Shown: positions 42,625 to 52,442, counted from the first letter of the stretch. The stretch: 64,000 bases of DNA from Candidatus Aminicenantota bacterium (GCA_017886205.1 JAFNEO010000031.1:1-64000), one strand, 5' to 3'. Notes: a model not told the origin generated them from the letters alone. Numbers and translations: made by a program.

Positions 42625-43979
42625 GGGTTCGGGACTACATCGAGCTCTCCTTCGCCAACCTCTGGAAGCGGAAACTCCGCACGTTCCTCACCGCCTTTGG
42701 GGTGACTATCGGGATCGGCGCCCTCGTCTCGATGGTTTCCTTCGGCAAGGGAATGCAGAGGAACGTGACCGAGAGCTTCCGGTCGCTCGACCTCTTCAAC
42801 TCTCTGACCGTCTTCAGCGAAGACTTTATGGCGGGGGAGCGCTTCGACCCGGACCGAAGGCCGGCCGAGGCCCCTCCGTCCGGTGCCTCCCGTGCTGTCC
42901 TCGACGATGCCGCGCTGGAGAAGATCGCCGCGCTCAAGGGGGTGGATACCGTATTCCCCGAGGTCCGCATCCCCGCGGTCGTCCGGTTCAACGGCAAGGA
43001 TGAATTCCGGCTCGTCCAGGTCATCCCGGCCAAGGTGACATCGTCCAGGATGCTTCGGTTCAGCGCCGGGAAGGGATACGCCTCGGACGAAGAGGACTCT
43101 CTTGTCATCTCCGACTCCTTGCTCCGCCAGTTCGGCGTCAGTGAGCCTCAAGCTGCGCTCGGGAAAAAGATGGTCATCTCCTCGATCGGGTTCGATTTCT
43201 CCCGGCTTAATCCGGCGGACCTGACGGCGGCGTTGGGCGGCGAGCGGCTTCCCTTTACGACAGAGGACATGGAGCTGACCATCGTGGGAGTCGCCGAAAG
43301 TCAGGCTTTTGCCGGTCCGATCCCCATCCAGAGCGATGTCTTCATCCCGCCCGGTGTTTCGAAGCGGATGAAGAAGCTGCCTTTCAGTAATATCTGGGAT
43401 ATTTTCCGGGCCCGGGAGGGGAGGCTCGGATATTCGGCCCTCAACGTGCGCCTCTCATCGCCGGCCTTCGTCGAGCCGGTTAAGAAAGAGGTCACCGGCA
43501 TGGGGCTTCGGGTTTTCGCCCTGGCCGATCAGTTCAAAGAGATCCAAAGGGGATTCCTGATGATGAACATGGTCCTGGCGGCTGTGGGCATGATCGCCAT
43601 CGTCGTCGCCTCGCTCGGGATCGTCAACACGATGGTCATGTCCATCCTGGAGCGCTATTCCGAGATCGGGATCATGAAGGCGGTCGGGGCGAGCGACCGG
43701 GACATCCGCCGGATCTTTTTCTTCGAATCGAGCGTCATCGGTTTTATCGGCGGGGTCTTCGGCTACGGCCTGGGCTGGGCGGTGAGCGGAGTCATCAACC
43801 GCGTCGTCAATTACTTCCTGGCCAAGCAGGGCGTTCCCTACATCCCGTATTTCAATTTCCCGGCCTGGCTCGTCCTGGGTGCCATCGCTTTTTCTGTGGT
43901 GGTCAGCCTGGCGGCGGGGGTCTATCCGGCGATGCGGGCCGCCCGCGTCGACCCGGTGCGCGCCCTCCGCCACGACTGA
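42615..43979 (+). CDS. MacB-type ABC transporter permease
   Basis: 454 residues. N-terminal helix (FLTAFGVTIGIGALVSMVSF), a large extracytoplasmic MacB-PCD domain (about 50-300) and three C-terminal helices (MVLAAVGMIAIVVASLGIVNTM, VIGFIGGVFGYGLGWAVSG, WLVLGAIAFSVVVSLAAGVYP). YPAMRAARVDPVRALRHD is the classic FtsX/MacB C-terminus. It forms a transporter with the upstream ATPase. The substrate is unknown. Confidence 0.9.
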   Translation: MAMRVRDYIELSFANLWKRKLRTFLTAFGVTIGIGALVSMVSFGKGMQRNVTESFRSLDLFNSLTVFSEDFMAGERFDPDRRPAEAPPSGASRAVLDDAALEKIAALKGVDTVFPEVRIPAVVRFNGKDEFRLVQVIPAKVTSSRMLRFSAGKGYASDEEDSLVISDSLLRQFGVSEPQAALGKKMVISSIGFDFSRLNPADLTAALGGERLPFTTEDMELTIVGVAESQAFAGPIPIQSDVFIPPGVSKRMKKLPFSNIWDIFRAREGRLGYSALNVRLSSPAFVEPVKKEVTGMGLRVFALADQFKEIQRGFLMMNMVLAAVGMIAIVVASLGIVNTMVMSILERYSEIGIMKAVGASDRDIRRIFFFESSVIGFIGGVFGYGLGWAVSGVINRVVNYFLAKQGVPYIPYFNFPAWLVLGAIAFSVVVSLAAGVYPAMRAARVDPVRALRHD

Positions 43980-44038
43980 TATCAAGGGCTGCAGAGTCCA
44001 ATCTGGATTGCCTGCACAGAATTTTTTGAGGACCTTCC

Positions 44039-45220
44039 CTAGACGGTGTTTTTCGTCCGGAGATAGATCAGGGGGACCAGGACGATCAGGAAGTTGAGGA
44101 CGACCAAAGCCTGCTGCGTATAGAAATGGAAAAGCGTCTTTCCCCAGATCTCAATGAGGCTCGTGCTGATACTGATGAAATTGATGATGAGGATGATCTG
44201 ACCGGCCCAAGGGAAGTGCCGCCAGGCGCTGAGAATGAGCATGGCCGCCAACAGGGAATACAAGTAGTTGTAGTTCCAGCCGAGAGGGGAGAAGAGGGGG
44301 ATCAGGATAAACAGGAAGGCGCTTTCCAGTACCTCGGGATTTTTGATCGAGGGCGCGGTCCGGCCGGCCCGGATCATCCAGAGGACGACAACAGCAAGCG
44401 CCAGAAAGACCGCCAGGAAGACGGCTCCGATTGTATGTTTGGAAAGAGCTGGGAATGTTTTCAATAAGAAGCCATAAAGAGAGGCGTTATCATAGCTTGC
44501 CAGAAGGCCGGAAGTGGACTTGGAGAGAGTCGCCGGCCATTCGCCGAGGACGGCAAAGTTACCCTTGAAGCCGTAGAGGATCGCCGGAAGAAGAGCGCCG
44601 GCGGCCGAGACGACGATCCCAGCGAGCAGTGCCCGGAATTTTTTCTTTAGAAGAAAATAGGGCAGAAAGACAAGTGCATAGGGCTTGAAAAAAAGCGAAC
44701 CGCCCCACAGAAGCCCGGCTCGGGCTTCCTTTCCTTTGATCAGGGAATAAAGCATCAGGGTCAGGATGAAGAGGATGAGGAGATTCACCTGGCCGAGTTC
44801 GAGCTCCCGGGCCAGGAACTTGAGCTCGATGAGGAAGGTCCAGACGAAGACCGGAGTCGCCTTTTTGGCCGCGTCCGGCAGCATCCGATAAGAAAAAAGC
44901 AATATTCCAGCCAGGGAAGCCAGCTCCAGGAGGTACCAGACGGCCTTGGCCGCCTCATAGGGAAGGACAGTCAACGGTGCGAAGATCAGGGCCGCGGCCG
45001 GCGAGTACTTGAATTGAAGATGGCCGTCCGCTTCCCGGTAGAGCGTCTCTCCCTGGACGATCCGCTTTCCTCCCTGGTAGCAGACACCGAAGTCCGTCAT
45101 GTCCTTGCGAATGTGGAAGAAATAAGCGCCGGCCAGGACGACTGTGGCCGCCAGGATAAAGGCCAGACGGACGGCCCTTTGCTTTTTCATCTCGGGAATA
45201 GGTCTCTTCGAGCCGGCCAT
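44039..45220 (-). CDS. GT87-type membrane glycosyltransferase (DUF2029-like)
   Basis: 393 residues with about ten membrane helices. DFGVCYQGGKRIVQGETLYREAD, then FKYSPAAALIFAPLTVLPY, is the pattern of GT-C fold alpha-mannosyltransferase-like (GT87) proteins, with a conserved acidic loop residue in the first periplasmic loop. LELGQVNLLILFILTLML and WGGSLFFKPYALVFLPYFLL fit. It probably transfers a sugar from a polyprenyl phosphate donor at the outer face of the membrane. Start 45220 or 45190 cannot be decided. Confidence 0.75.
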   Translation of the reverse strand: MAGSKRPIPEMKKQRAVRLAFILAATVVLAGAYFFHIRKDMTDFGVCYQGGKRIVQGETLYREADGHLQFKYSPAAALIFAPLTVLPYEAAKAVWYLLELASLAGILLFSYRMLPDAAKKATPVFVWTFLIELKFLARELELGQVNLLILFILTLMLYSLIKGKEARAGLLWGGSLFFKPYALVFLPYFLLKKKFRALLAGIVVSAAGALLPAILYGFKGNFAVLGEWPATLSKSTSGLLASYDNASLYGFLLKTFPALSKHTIGAVFLAVFLALAVVVLWMIRAGRTAPSIKNPEVLESAFLFILIPLFSPLGWNYNYLYSLLAAMLILSAWRHFPWAGQIILIINFISISTSLIEIWGKTLFHFYTQQALVVLNFLIVLVPLIYLRTKNTV

Positions 45221-45329
45221 TCTGTCTATCTCAGCATACCAAAGGCCCGCTCGGGGGGTCAATGTCGCTCGAATCGGTGTTCTCCTTATATCATCAAGTT
45301 GTGCTAGAATGGCTTTTTCAAGGAGCACC

Positions 45330-46592
45330 ATGCGGCCAAGAAAACAGTCTCTGCCTTTCTCCATCCCTTGCCTGGTTGCCTTTTCCTTGTTCCAGGCGGG
45401 CTGCCGGCCGGAACTCACGGAGGCAAACCTGGCTGCCCAAGCTCGCACCATCCATGACCGGGTCCTGACCGTGGACACCCACTGCGACACGGCCTCCCGC
45501 CTTCCCGGCAGCACTTGGGACATCGGCGTCCGCCACGAGCCCAACGCGCGGGCGAGCGGCAAGATCGACCTTCCCCGCATGGCCGAGGGCGGCCTGGACG
45601 CAGAATTTTTCGCCGTCTTCGTCGGCCAGGGCGAGCGCACCGAGCAAGGGTACGCGAAGGCAAAAGACTGGGCGCTCAAGACGCTGGATGCCATCCAGGC
45701 CATGTGTGACACGTACCCGAACCTTGTCGGTCTGGCCTTGACCCCCGACGACGCTTACCGGCTCGAAAAAGAGGGACGCCGCGCGGCCTTCATCGGCATG
45801 GAGAACGGCTACCCGGTGGGGAAAACCCTATCAAACCTAGAGGAATACTATAAATTGGGCGTGCGCTATGTCACTCTCTGCCATTCCCGGGACAACGACA
45901 TCTGCGATTCTTCGACCGACCGGCGGGACACCGAAGACCGGGGTCTAAGCGACTTCGGCCGGGAGGTCGTGGCCGACTGCAACCGCCTGGGTATCATGGT
46001 CGATATCTCGCATGCTTCGGATAAATCTTTCTTCGATGTCCTCAAGGTCACCAAGGCCCCGATCATCGCCTCTCATTCCTCCTGCCGCACTCTCTGCGAC
46101 AGCCCGCGGAACCTCTCGGATGAGATGATCCGCGCCCTGGCCGCAAACGGTGGCGTTATCCAGATCTGCTTCCTCTCGAGCTACGTCCGCACTCCCAGGC
46201 CGAACCCGGAACGGGAGAAAGCGCTCAAAGAACTCCAGGCCAAGTACGGCGCCCGGCGCGACATCCAGGACGAAGCCGTCCGCAAGAAGGCCATGGAGGA
46301 GTACCAAGCCCTGAACGCGCAGTATCCCGAGGAGAAGGCCACGCTCAAAGAGCTCGTCGACCACATCGAGCACGTCATCAAGCTCGCGGGCATCGACTAT
46401 GTCGGGATCGGCACCGACTTCGACGGCGGCGGCGGGGTGGAGGGCTGCGACGACGTCAGCCAGATGTTCCGGGTGACCGAAGAGCTCGTCCGCCGGGGCC
46501 ACACAGAAAAAGAGATTGCTCAGATCTGGGGCGGGAACATCATGCGCGTCTTTGGGCGAGTCATCGCCGTTTCCCGGGATCTGAAGTCCTAG
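45330..46592 (+). CDS. Lipoprotein membrane dipeptidase (M19)
   Basis: 420 residues from the ATG at 45330, which has AAGGAG 5 bases upstream. Lipobox FQAGC (C25). Renal-dipeptidase motifs: VLTVDTHCDT (H51, D53), FIGMENGYPVG (bridging Glu), VDISHASDKSF, IIASHSSCRTL and VGIGTDFDGGG. It cleaves dipeptides, including those with a C-terminal D-residue, at the cell envelope. With the D-aminoacylase, racemases and other peptidases in the window it fits scavenging of D-amino-acid peptides. Confidence 0.9.
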   Translation: MRPRKQSLPFSIPCLVAFSLFQAGCRPELTEANLAAQARTIHDRVLTVDTHCDTASRLPGSTWDIGVRHEPNARASGKIDLPRMAEGGLDAEFFAVFVGQGERTEQGYAKAKDWALKTLDAIQAMCDTYPNLVGLALTPDDAYRLEKEGRRAAFIGMENGYPVGKTLSNLEEYYKLGVRYVTLCHSRDNDICDSSTDRRDTEDRGLSDFGREVVADCNRLGIMVDISHASDKSFFDVLKVTKAPIIASHSSCRTLCDSPRNLSDEMIRALAANGGVIQICFLSSYVRTPRPNPEREKALKELQAKYGARRDIQDEAVRKKAMEEYQALNAQYPEEKATLKELVDHIEHVIKLAGIDYVGIGTDFDGGGGVEGCDDVSQMFRVTEELVRRGHTEKEIAQIWGGNIMRVFGRVIAVSRDLKS

Positions 46593-46674
46593 GGATCCCT
46601 TCTGCGGCCGGGTCATTACGTAGCGTTATCGTTGCTGTCTTCGCTCTTGTTTATGACGGACGCTACTTTTTCTG

Positions 46675-46705
46675 TTGACAGACCGGTCAGTCGATTAATT
46701 ATAAT
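46675..46705 (+). promoter_or_regulatory. Promoter with TetR-type palindrome
   Basis: TTGACA (46675-46680) and TATAAT (46700-46705), spacer 19. Immediately after the -35 box, GACAGACCGGTCAGTC is a palindrome (GAC-x-GACCGGTC-x-GTC) like many TetR-family operators. No tetR gene is in the window. Confidence 0.45.
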
Positions 46706-46762
46706 TGAATAGCATCAAAACGCAGGGATGATCCGTACTTACTAATGGTATGTGACGCGGCC

Positions 46763-47659
46763 ATGAAAACGTTTCTCTGTACCCTCCTTATAGCCTTCAT
46801 CCTTGTCCCGGCCGGCGTCGTCCCCGGGCAATCCGGCGGCCGGGCTCTCCAGAGCCTGATCGAGGCGGAGCGGGCCTTCTCCAAGTTGTCCGAGGAGAAG
46901 GGGATAAAAGAGGCCTTTTTGTTCTACCTTGCAGACGACTCTATTGTCTTCCGGCCGAGACCGGTTCCCGGAAGAAAGGCCTATGAGGCCGCGCCCGACG
47001 AATCTCCGGTCCTTCTGACATGGGAGCCTGCCTATGCCGAGGTTGCACCGGATGGGGACCTCGGCTATACGACCGGGCCTTATCAGTTTAAGGATAAAAG
47101 CAAGCCCGTAGACCCCGCCCGCTACGGCCACTACGTATCTCTCTGGCAGAAACAGCCCGGCGGGCTTTGGAAGGTGGTTTTAGACGTAGGCATCCGCCAT
47201 CCCCAGCCGGGCTTCAGGCCTGTGGAGGTTATGACCTGGAAGGAAAGCCGGCCCAAGCGGCTGGTCAAGGTCGATAAGTTAGCCGAACTGAATAATCTGC
47301 TCCGAGTGGAGGCTGATTTTTCGGCGAAAGCGGCCGCCGAGGGGATCTTGGCCGCCTACACCGCCTTCGCCCAAGACGATATCCGCTTCTACCGCGACGG
47401 CTCACCGCCAGAGACGGGGATGGAAGCGGTACGTCAGGCAACTTCCCAGAGTCTCGGCAAGTCGACCTGGGAGCCCATGGATGGAGATGTCTCCCGATGG
47501 GGCACCCTGGGTTTCATTTTCGGGACAGCGGCGACGAGAAGCGGCGGCGCAACGGACGCGGCGACGGCCTCAACGAGCTATCTCCGGATCTGGAGGAAAA
47601 CGCCGGACGGTCAATGGAAGATTGCCCTCGACCTGGCTGTCCCGATTCCTCCGGAATAG
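46763..47659 (+). CDS. Exported protein with two NTF2/SnoaL-like domains
   Basis: 298 residues from the ATG at 46763. A signal peptide (LCTLLIAFILVPAGVVPGQS) is followed by two tandem SnoaL-like (DUF4440-type) halves. Half one: LIEAERAFSKLSEEKGIKEAFL ... GHYVSLWQKQPGGLWKVVLDVG. Half two: EADFSAKAAAEGILAAYTAFAQ ... STSYLRIWRKTPDGQWKIALDL. The duplicate is plain from the matching WKVVLDVG and WKIALDLA ends. Binding or catalytic role unknown. A promoter with a TetR-like palindrome lies upstream. Confidence 0.7.
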   Translation: MKTFLCTLLIAFILVPAGVVPGQSGGRALQSLIEAERAFSKLSEEKGIKEAFLFYLADDSIVFRPRPVPGRKAYEAAPDESPVLLTWEPAYAEVAPDGDLGYTTGPYQFKDKSKPVDPARYGHYVSLWQKQPGGLWKVVLDVGIRHPQPGFRPVEVMTWKESRPKRLVKVDKLAELNNLLRVEADFSAKAAAEGILAAYTAFAQDDIRFYRDGSPPETGMEAVRQATSQSLGKSTWEPMDGDVSRWGTLGFIFGTAATRSGGATDAATASTSYLRIWRKTPDGQWKIALDLAVPIPPE

Positions 47660-47771
47660 AGGAGACGGGTCCGCTTGGGCCACCGACAATGCCGCTCGAT
47701 AAAATGCCTTCCAGGTCGAAACACAATCAAGGTGGTGATGTAATAGAAATGGCGGTGGAAAGGAACTCAGG

Positions 47772-49244
47772 ATGAAATCACCTGTATCCTCAGTCCTTAG
47801 ACAACGAGTTTGCGCCCGGACCATTTTCTGGGCAGCCATTCTCTTTTTGCTGTGCGGGCTCGTCCCCGGAGTCGTAATATCAGGAGCTACGGAATCCGTT
47901 GTCTCCCATTATGATCTCCATTTCCACCTCTTGTTGAAAGAAAACAGGCTCGAGGCTGAGGCCTTGATGAAGGTCCGGAATGATTCCCAAGAGCCCGTCT
48001 CCGAGATTCCCTTCCTCCTCTACCGGTTGTTCGACGTCATCGAAGTCACGGACGACAGGGGAGTCGTGCTTCCTTTCAACCAGACTGTGGTCAAGTTTTC
48101 CGATGAGAAGAGCCTTCAGGTCAGCCTTGTATCCGTCCGCCTGAGTCCGCCCCTGTCTCCGGGAAAAGCCGTCGCCGTGCGGCTGAAGTACGCCGGATCC
48201 CTCTGGGGATATCCCGAGGTGATGGCCTATGTCCGGGACCGGATCGACGAGAACTACAGCCTGCTGCGGCCCGACTCCCTTGCCTATCCCATACTGGCTC
48301 GGGCATCGTTTCAGAGTTGGATGGCAGCCCATCGATCGCAGTTCACCTACCGGGTCGAAACCGAGGTCCCCGCCGGCTATGTCGTCGTCTGCGGGGGAAG
48401 GCCGGTTGAAACCAAAAGGACAGCGGACACCGCCACGTTCGTGTTCGAGAGTTATCGGCCGACCTGGCGGATCGATGTCGCCGCGGCCAAGTTCAAGGTG
48501 ATCGAAGACGCCGGCCGGAAGATCCGCGTCTTTGCCATCCCTGGGGATGAAGGGGAAGGGCAGCGGATTCTCGCGGCGGCTCAGAAATCATTCCGGTTCT
48601 ATTCCGAGCTTTTCGGCGAGGCCGGAGATTTCCCGGGCTATTCCATCATCGAGGTCCCGGAGGGCTGGGGATCGCAGGCCAGCGATTTCTATATCCTGCA
48701 AACTGCGGCCGCCTTCCGGGACAAGGGGAGGACCTCCGAGCTCTACCACGAAATCGCCCATAGCTGGAATGTCCGGGTTAAATCCGGGATCCAGCGTTGC
48801 CGCTACTTCGATGAAGCCTTCGCTTCTTATTTCCAGGGGCTGGCGATCAAAGAATTCGAGGGGGAAGAGGCCTTCCAAAAATATATGACCAGACTACGTG
48901 ACCGGTTCCTCCAATCGTACGAGAGGGACGAAAAAAACGGCTCTACGCCCATCGCCGACTACTGGAGAGAGGAAAGGGGAGAGAACTCCTACACCAAGGG
49001 AGCCTGGTCACTTTTTGTCCTCCATCAGGTTGTCGGAGACTCGGTCTTCCGTTCGCTCGTATCTGGCTTTCTCCGGGAATTTCGAACCCGAGAGGCCGAC
49101 TTCGAAGGCTTCCAGGGCTTTGCCGAGAAGGCGGCCGAAAAGAACCTGGACCGGTTTTTTAAAGAATGGATCTTCGGCGCCGAATCCTCACGGCTGCTCA
49201 GGGAAAAACTCGATGCCGGCAAGATAGCCGAGCGGTATCGATGA
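47772..49244 (+). CDS. Exported M1-like metallopeptidase
   Basis: 490 residues. A signal anchor (FWAAILFLLCGLVPGVVI) precedes a beta-saddle domain (residues about 45-250). The gluzincin catalytic site is SELYHEIAHSWNVRV (H326, E327, H330), with a downstream E348 in RYFDEAFASYF. There are 17 residues between the second His and that Glu, close to the M1 family spacing of 18. The M1 exopeptidase GxMEN motif is not apparent, so an aminopeptidase function is not assured. It probably acts in the periplasm. Confidence 0.78.
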   Translation: MKSPVSSVLRQRVCARTIFWAAILFLLCGLVPGVVISGATESVVSHYDLHFHLLLKENRLEAEALMKVRNDSQEPVSEIPFLLYRLFDVIEVTDDRGVVLPFNQTVVKFSDEKSLQVSLVSVRLSPPLSPGKAVAVRLKYAGSLWGYPEVMAYVRDRIDENYSLLRPDSLAYPILARASFQSWMAAHRSQFTYRVETEVPAGYVVVCGGRPVETKRTADTATFVFESYRPTWRIDVAAAKFKVIEDAGRKIRVFAIPGDEGEGQRILAAAQKSFRFYSELFGEAGDFPGYSIIEVPEGWGSQASDFYILQTAAAFRDKGRTSELYHEIAHSWNVRVKSGIQRCRYFDEAFASYFQGLAIKEFEGEEAFQKYMTRLRDRFLQSYERDEKNGSTPIADYWREERGENSYTKGAWSLFVLHQVVGDSVFRSLVSGFLREFRTREADFEGFQGFAEKAAEKNLDRFFKEWIFGAESSRLLREKLDAGKIAERYR

Positions 49245-49312
49245 ACAGGCCGCGGCCTGCTACAATTTGCGGGAGGCGTCGGGATTCTTAAGAGAACGAA
49301 GGGAGATGGCGC

Positions 49313-49591
49313 ATGAAGCTGAAGAATTTCAAGATCACCGTCACTTGTGTAGAGGGTTTATGCAGCCGGGCAAAAGCAGGGACGGAATTCTACGTCCGGA
49401 ACGCGCGGCTGGAGGTGCCGCCGGGGCAGAGCGTCTGCCTCTTCGCGCTGGGGAGCATCTTGGCGCCCCTCATCGCCGCCAGCGTCCCGACCGACCCAGA
49501 GAATAACATCCTCAACATCACCCGTGAGTTTCAGTGTCCAGACCCTTTGTCCAAGGTCATCATGCGCGTCGACGAGATCGAACCAGATTGA
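49313..49591 (+). CDS. TIGR04076-family small protein
   Basis: 92 residues. KITVTCVEGLCSRAKAGTEFYV, CLFALGSILAPLIAASVPTD and FQCPDPLSKVIMRVDEIE match a small Cys-containing family (TIGR04076) with conserved CPDP near the C-terminus. Members occur in anaerobes and are functionally uncharacterised. GAAGGGAGATGGCGC precedes the ATG at 49313. Its end overlaps a degraded S9 peptidase region on the opposite strand. Confidence 0.7.
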   Translation: MKLKNFKITVTCVEGLCSRAKAGTEFYVRNARLEVPPGQSVCLFALGSILAPLIAASVPTDPENNILNITREFQCPDPLSKVIMRVDEIEPD

Positions 49592-49629
49592 GCCCCCCCG
49601 GCCGTCGTTCCGTTGATTGTTGAGACCTG

Positions 49630-50100
49630 ACCCCTGAATTCTTGCGCTTGTCCGACCTGAGCAAGTTTTCGACATCCACAGTGGGATTTTCGTAGAGCAG
49701 TGTCGTCTGTTTCTTCTCCTTGACGTCATATTCATAAATGGCCGCCTTGTCGCGGCCGATGTTTGAAGCCACATAAAGATTCTTGTTGTCAAAGGTGAAG
49801 AACAGGGGCTCGATTGTCTCTTTGAAGCTGGTCGTCGCCAGGACCTGAAAATCTTCTTTTTCGGTGTCCCTGTAGAGCAGGCTCCTGTTGACGCCGTCAT
49901 ACGTGGTGGCCGCGCGCAGCTTGCCGTCATGATCGGTCTGCCAGCCGACGATATTTCCCGGATTCCGGGCGATCATCTCCATCTCGCCTGTCAGCACGTT
50001 GATCCGGTAGGCATCGAAAAAGCGCGGATCCCGCTGGTTCATGGCGGCGAGGACATGCTCGTCGTCGTCCTTGAGGTCGTCAATATGAAAGCAGGCCCGT
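49630..50100 (-). pseudogene. Internal fragment of an S9-family prolyl-oligopeptidase-like gene
   Basis: From about 50100 the minus strand reads HIDDLKDDDEHVLAAMNQRD, then RFFDAYRINVLTGEMEMIAR and later FTFDNKNLYVASNIGRDKAA. This is part of the N-terminal beta-propeller of S9 peptidases. Neither the signal-peptide end nor the catalytic hydrolase domain is present. The 3' end degenerates after LLRSDKRK into a C-terminal stretch matching no family. It is a truncated leftover. Regulation and function are not expected. Confidence 0.65.
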
Positions 50101-50220
50101 TAGAGTTTAAAAGGCTATCTTCGTGTAAGGCTTTTCTTTTTGCGAATCCATATTCAATTGTCTATAATAGTAAAAAGCATCTGGACGTAATAGAAATTAA
50201 GAGGACAAAAGGAGGTCAGC

Positions 50221-51855
50221 GTGAAAAAATTCAGTCTTTGTGCCTGCCTCTTCGCGGTTCTCGCCGCCCTCTCCTGGGGAAAAGTCGGCGACATCCAGAA
50301 AGTCATCAAAACCCCGGGTCCGTGCCCGACCGGGCTGGCTTTTGACGGAAAGCATCTCTGGCTCGCCGATAATTTCACCGATAAAATCTACAAGATCGAC
50401 CCCGAAACCGGCAACGTCCTCTCGAGCTTCGAATCTCCCGGCCACCACCCAGAGGGCTTAGCCTGGGATGGACAATATCTCTGGCATATCGACTCCGGGG
50501 AAAAGTTGATGTACAAGCTCGACCCGGAAACCGGAAGGGCTCTCTCCATCCTCGAATCCAACAGCCCCAACCCGCGCGACCTGACCTGGGACGGCGAGTA
50601 TATCTGGATTGCCGACTTCAGGAGCGACACTCTGCTTAAGGTCTCGACTGTGGACGGGATGATGGTTCAGACTTTCCCTTCCCCGGCCGGAGAGCCGGCC
50701 GGCCTCGCCTTTGACGGAAAATACCTCTGGGTCACGGACCGAAGCGAGGACCGAATTTATCTTGTCAATCCTTCAGACGGGCTTTGCCTTTCTTCCCTGC
50801 GCTCTTACGGCCCTTTTCCCTACGGGCTTGCCTGGGGAGGCGATGCCCTCTGGAATGTGGATTATGAAAATGATGAGATTTACAAGATCAAGATCTTCGA
50901 CACGGATATCATGACGAAGTGGGATGAGCGGCATCTCTCGTTGCGGTTCGTAAAGGAACTCCGGAACTATGGCCCCGGGACGGTCAAGACCCTGGATATT
51001 TACCTGCCGATCCCTGAAAACCGGGACAATCAGACCCTGCTCGCGGCCGTCCAGTTTGACCCCAAGCCGAGTGAGGTGATCGAAGACAGCTGGGGGCAGA
51101 AAATCGCCCATTTCGCGTTCAAAGATCTCAAGGGATACTCGATCGTCCGGCCAGGATGGACGGTGGACGCCAAGATCTTCGCGGTCGAATATTTCATTTA
51201 TCCCGATAAAGTCGGCCCTCTCGAAGATATCCCCCCAGACATCCGAGAAAAGTTCACCCAGGACGGCGAAAAATACCGGATGAGCGACCCCTACATCCGC
51301 GAACTCGCCCAGAAGATCGCCGGCAAGGAGAAAAACCCGTACTGGATCGTCCGCCGGGTCTACGAATATCTGGCGGACCACCTGGAGTACAACCTCAAGC
51401 CGGTCGGCGGCTGGAACCCCGCTCCAACGGTCCTTCGAAGGGGGACGGCTTCTTGCTCGGAATATTCCTATTCGATGATCGCACTCTGCCGCTCTCTGGG
51501 TGTTCCCATCCGCTATGTCGGCGCAGTCAGCCTGCGGGGTGACGATGCCAGCTTTGATGACGTCTTTCACCGCTGGACTGAGGTCTACCTTCCTCCCTAC
51601 GGCTGGATCCCCTTCGATGTCAATAAAGGTGATAGGGGAGAGGGGGCTCCGCCCGGGGATAAGGTCCTTGGCATCGGCAATATCGCTGCCCGTTACATCA
51701 TTACGACAGAAAACGGGGGCGGTGATAAATATCTTTGGTTTGGCTACAACTACGGGTTCAACTGGACTTCCGAGGGCAAATGCCGTATCCACGAGGAAAA
51801 CTACGGGCTCTGGTCACCGCTGGGAGAGAAGAAATACCACAAGCCGATCAAATAA
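50221..51855 (+). CDS. Exported beta-propeller / transglutaminase fusion protein
   Basis: 544 residues. A signal peptide (LCACLFAVLAALSWG) is followed by repeated blades (GLAFDGKHLWLADNFTDKIYKID; LTWDGEYIWIADFRSDTLLKV) to about residue 235. A beta linker leads to a transglutaminase-like domain (365-510) with the triad C412 (RGTASCSEYSYSM), H450 (FHRWTEVYLP) and D466 (WIPFDVNKGD). The fold is probably a protease or amide-bond enzyme rather than a crosslinker. GTG start with AAAGGAGG upstream. Single gene. Confidence 0.85.
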   Translation: MKKFSLCACLFAVLAALSWGKVGDIQKVIKTPGPCPTGLAFDGKHLWLADNFTDKIYKIDPETGNVLSSFESPGHHPEGLAWDGQYLWHIDSGEKLMYKLDPETGRALSILESNSPNPRDLTWDGEYIWIADFRSDTLLKVSTVDGMMVQTFPSPAGEPAGLAFDGKYLWVTDRSEDRIYLVNPSDGLCLSSLRSYGPFPYGLAWGGDALWNVDYENDEIYKIKIFDTDIMTKWDERHLSLRFVKELRNYGPGTVKTLDIYLPIPENRDNQTLLAAVQFDPKPSEVIEDSWGQKIAHFAFKDLKGYSIVRPGWTVDAKIFAVEYFIYPDKVGPLEDIPPDIREKFTQDGEKYRMSDPYIRELAQKIAGKEKNPYWIVRRVYEYLADHLEYNLKPVGGWNPAPTVLRRGTASCSEYSYSMIALCRSLGVPIRYVGAVSLRGDDASFDDVFHRWTEVYLPPYGWIPFDVNKGDRGEGAPPGDKVLGIGNIAARYIITTENGGGDKYLWFGYNYGFNWTSEGKCRIHEENYGLWSPLGEKKYHKPIK

Positions 51856-51928
51856 CGTCCGCCTTATTTTGGGCTGCCCCCAATTCCTCGGCACCCAATT
51901 CCTTCTATGATTTGCTAAGGCCTGCCGG

Positions 51929-52285
51929 TCAGCGGGTCTGAGACACCAGGAAGACGCCCAGCACGATCAGGAAGGTCCCAAGCCAGCGGAGCGCCGAGAT
52001 GTGCTCTTTGAAGAAAATTGCCGAGGCGACGACGATCAGGGCGTACATGAAACTGACCATGAGGTTGGAGTAACTCAGCTCGAACCGGGAGAGGACGACG
52101 AGCCACAGCAGGGCGCCGGCCGCCGAAAGCAGCGTTCCGGCCAGCACCGGCCAGGAGCTCAGTGCCCGGAGGAAAAAGCGGACATCGACCTTCTGGCCGG
52201 AAAAATCGGCCAGGCCCCATTTGAGCAGGACCTGAGCGGACGTCCAGAGGGCGATGACGAGCAGGAAGAGGCCGATTTCCTTCAT
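51929..52285 (-). CDS. Small EamA/SMR-type membrane transporter
   Basis: 118 residues from the ATG at 52285, with GAGGAG 7 bases upstream. Four membrane helices (IGLFLLVIALWTSAQVLLKWG, VLAGTLLSAAGALLWLVVLS, LMVSFMYALIVVASAIFF, ALRWLGTFLIVLGVFLVS) have the half-size EamA layout seen in ArnE/ArnF-like and SMR proteins. It may export lipid-linked sugars or amines. It should function as a dimer. No partner gene adjacent. Confidence 0.72.
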   Translation of the reverse strand: MKEIGLFLLVIALWTSAQVLLKWGLADFSGQKVDVRFFLRALSSWPVLAGTLLSAAGALLWLVVLSRFELSYSNLMVSFMYALIVVASAIFFKEHISALRWLGTFLIVLGVFLVSQTR

Positions 52286-52442
52286 TTGTACGCTCCTCAT
52301 TATGTTTCGAGTCCCTTCCCAAGAAGCTCCAGCTCCGGGGCCGGTTCGATGTTGATTGTCTACACCGCGTGCGCCGAAAAGTGAGAGCCAATATATCGTC
52401 CCTACCCCTAAAAGTCAAATGCGCTGCGAGGCACGATAGCAC

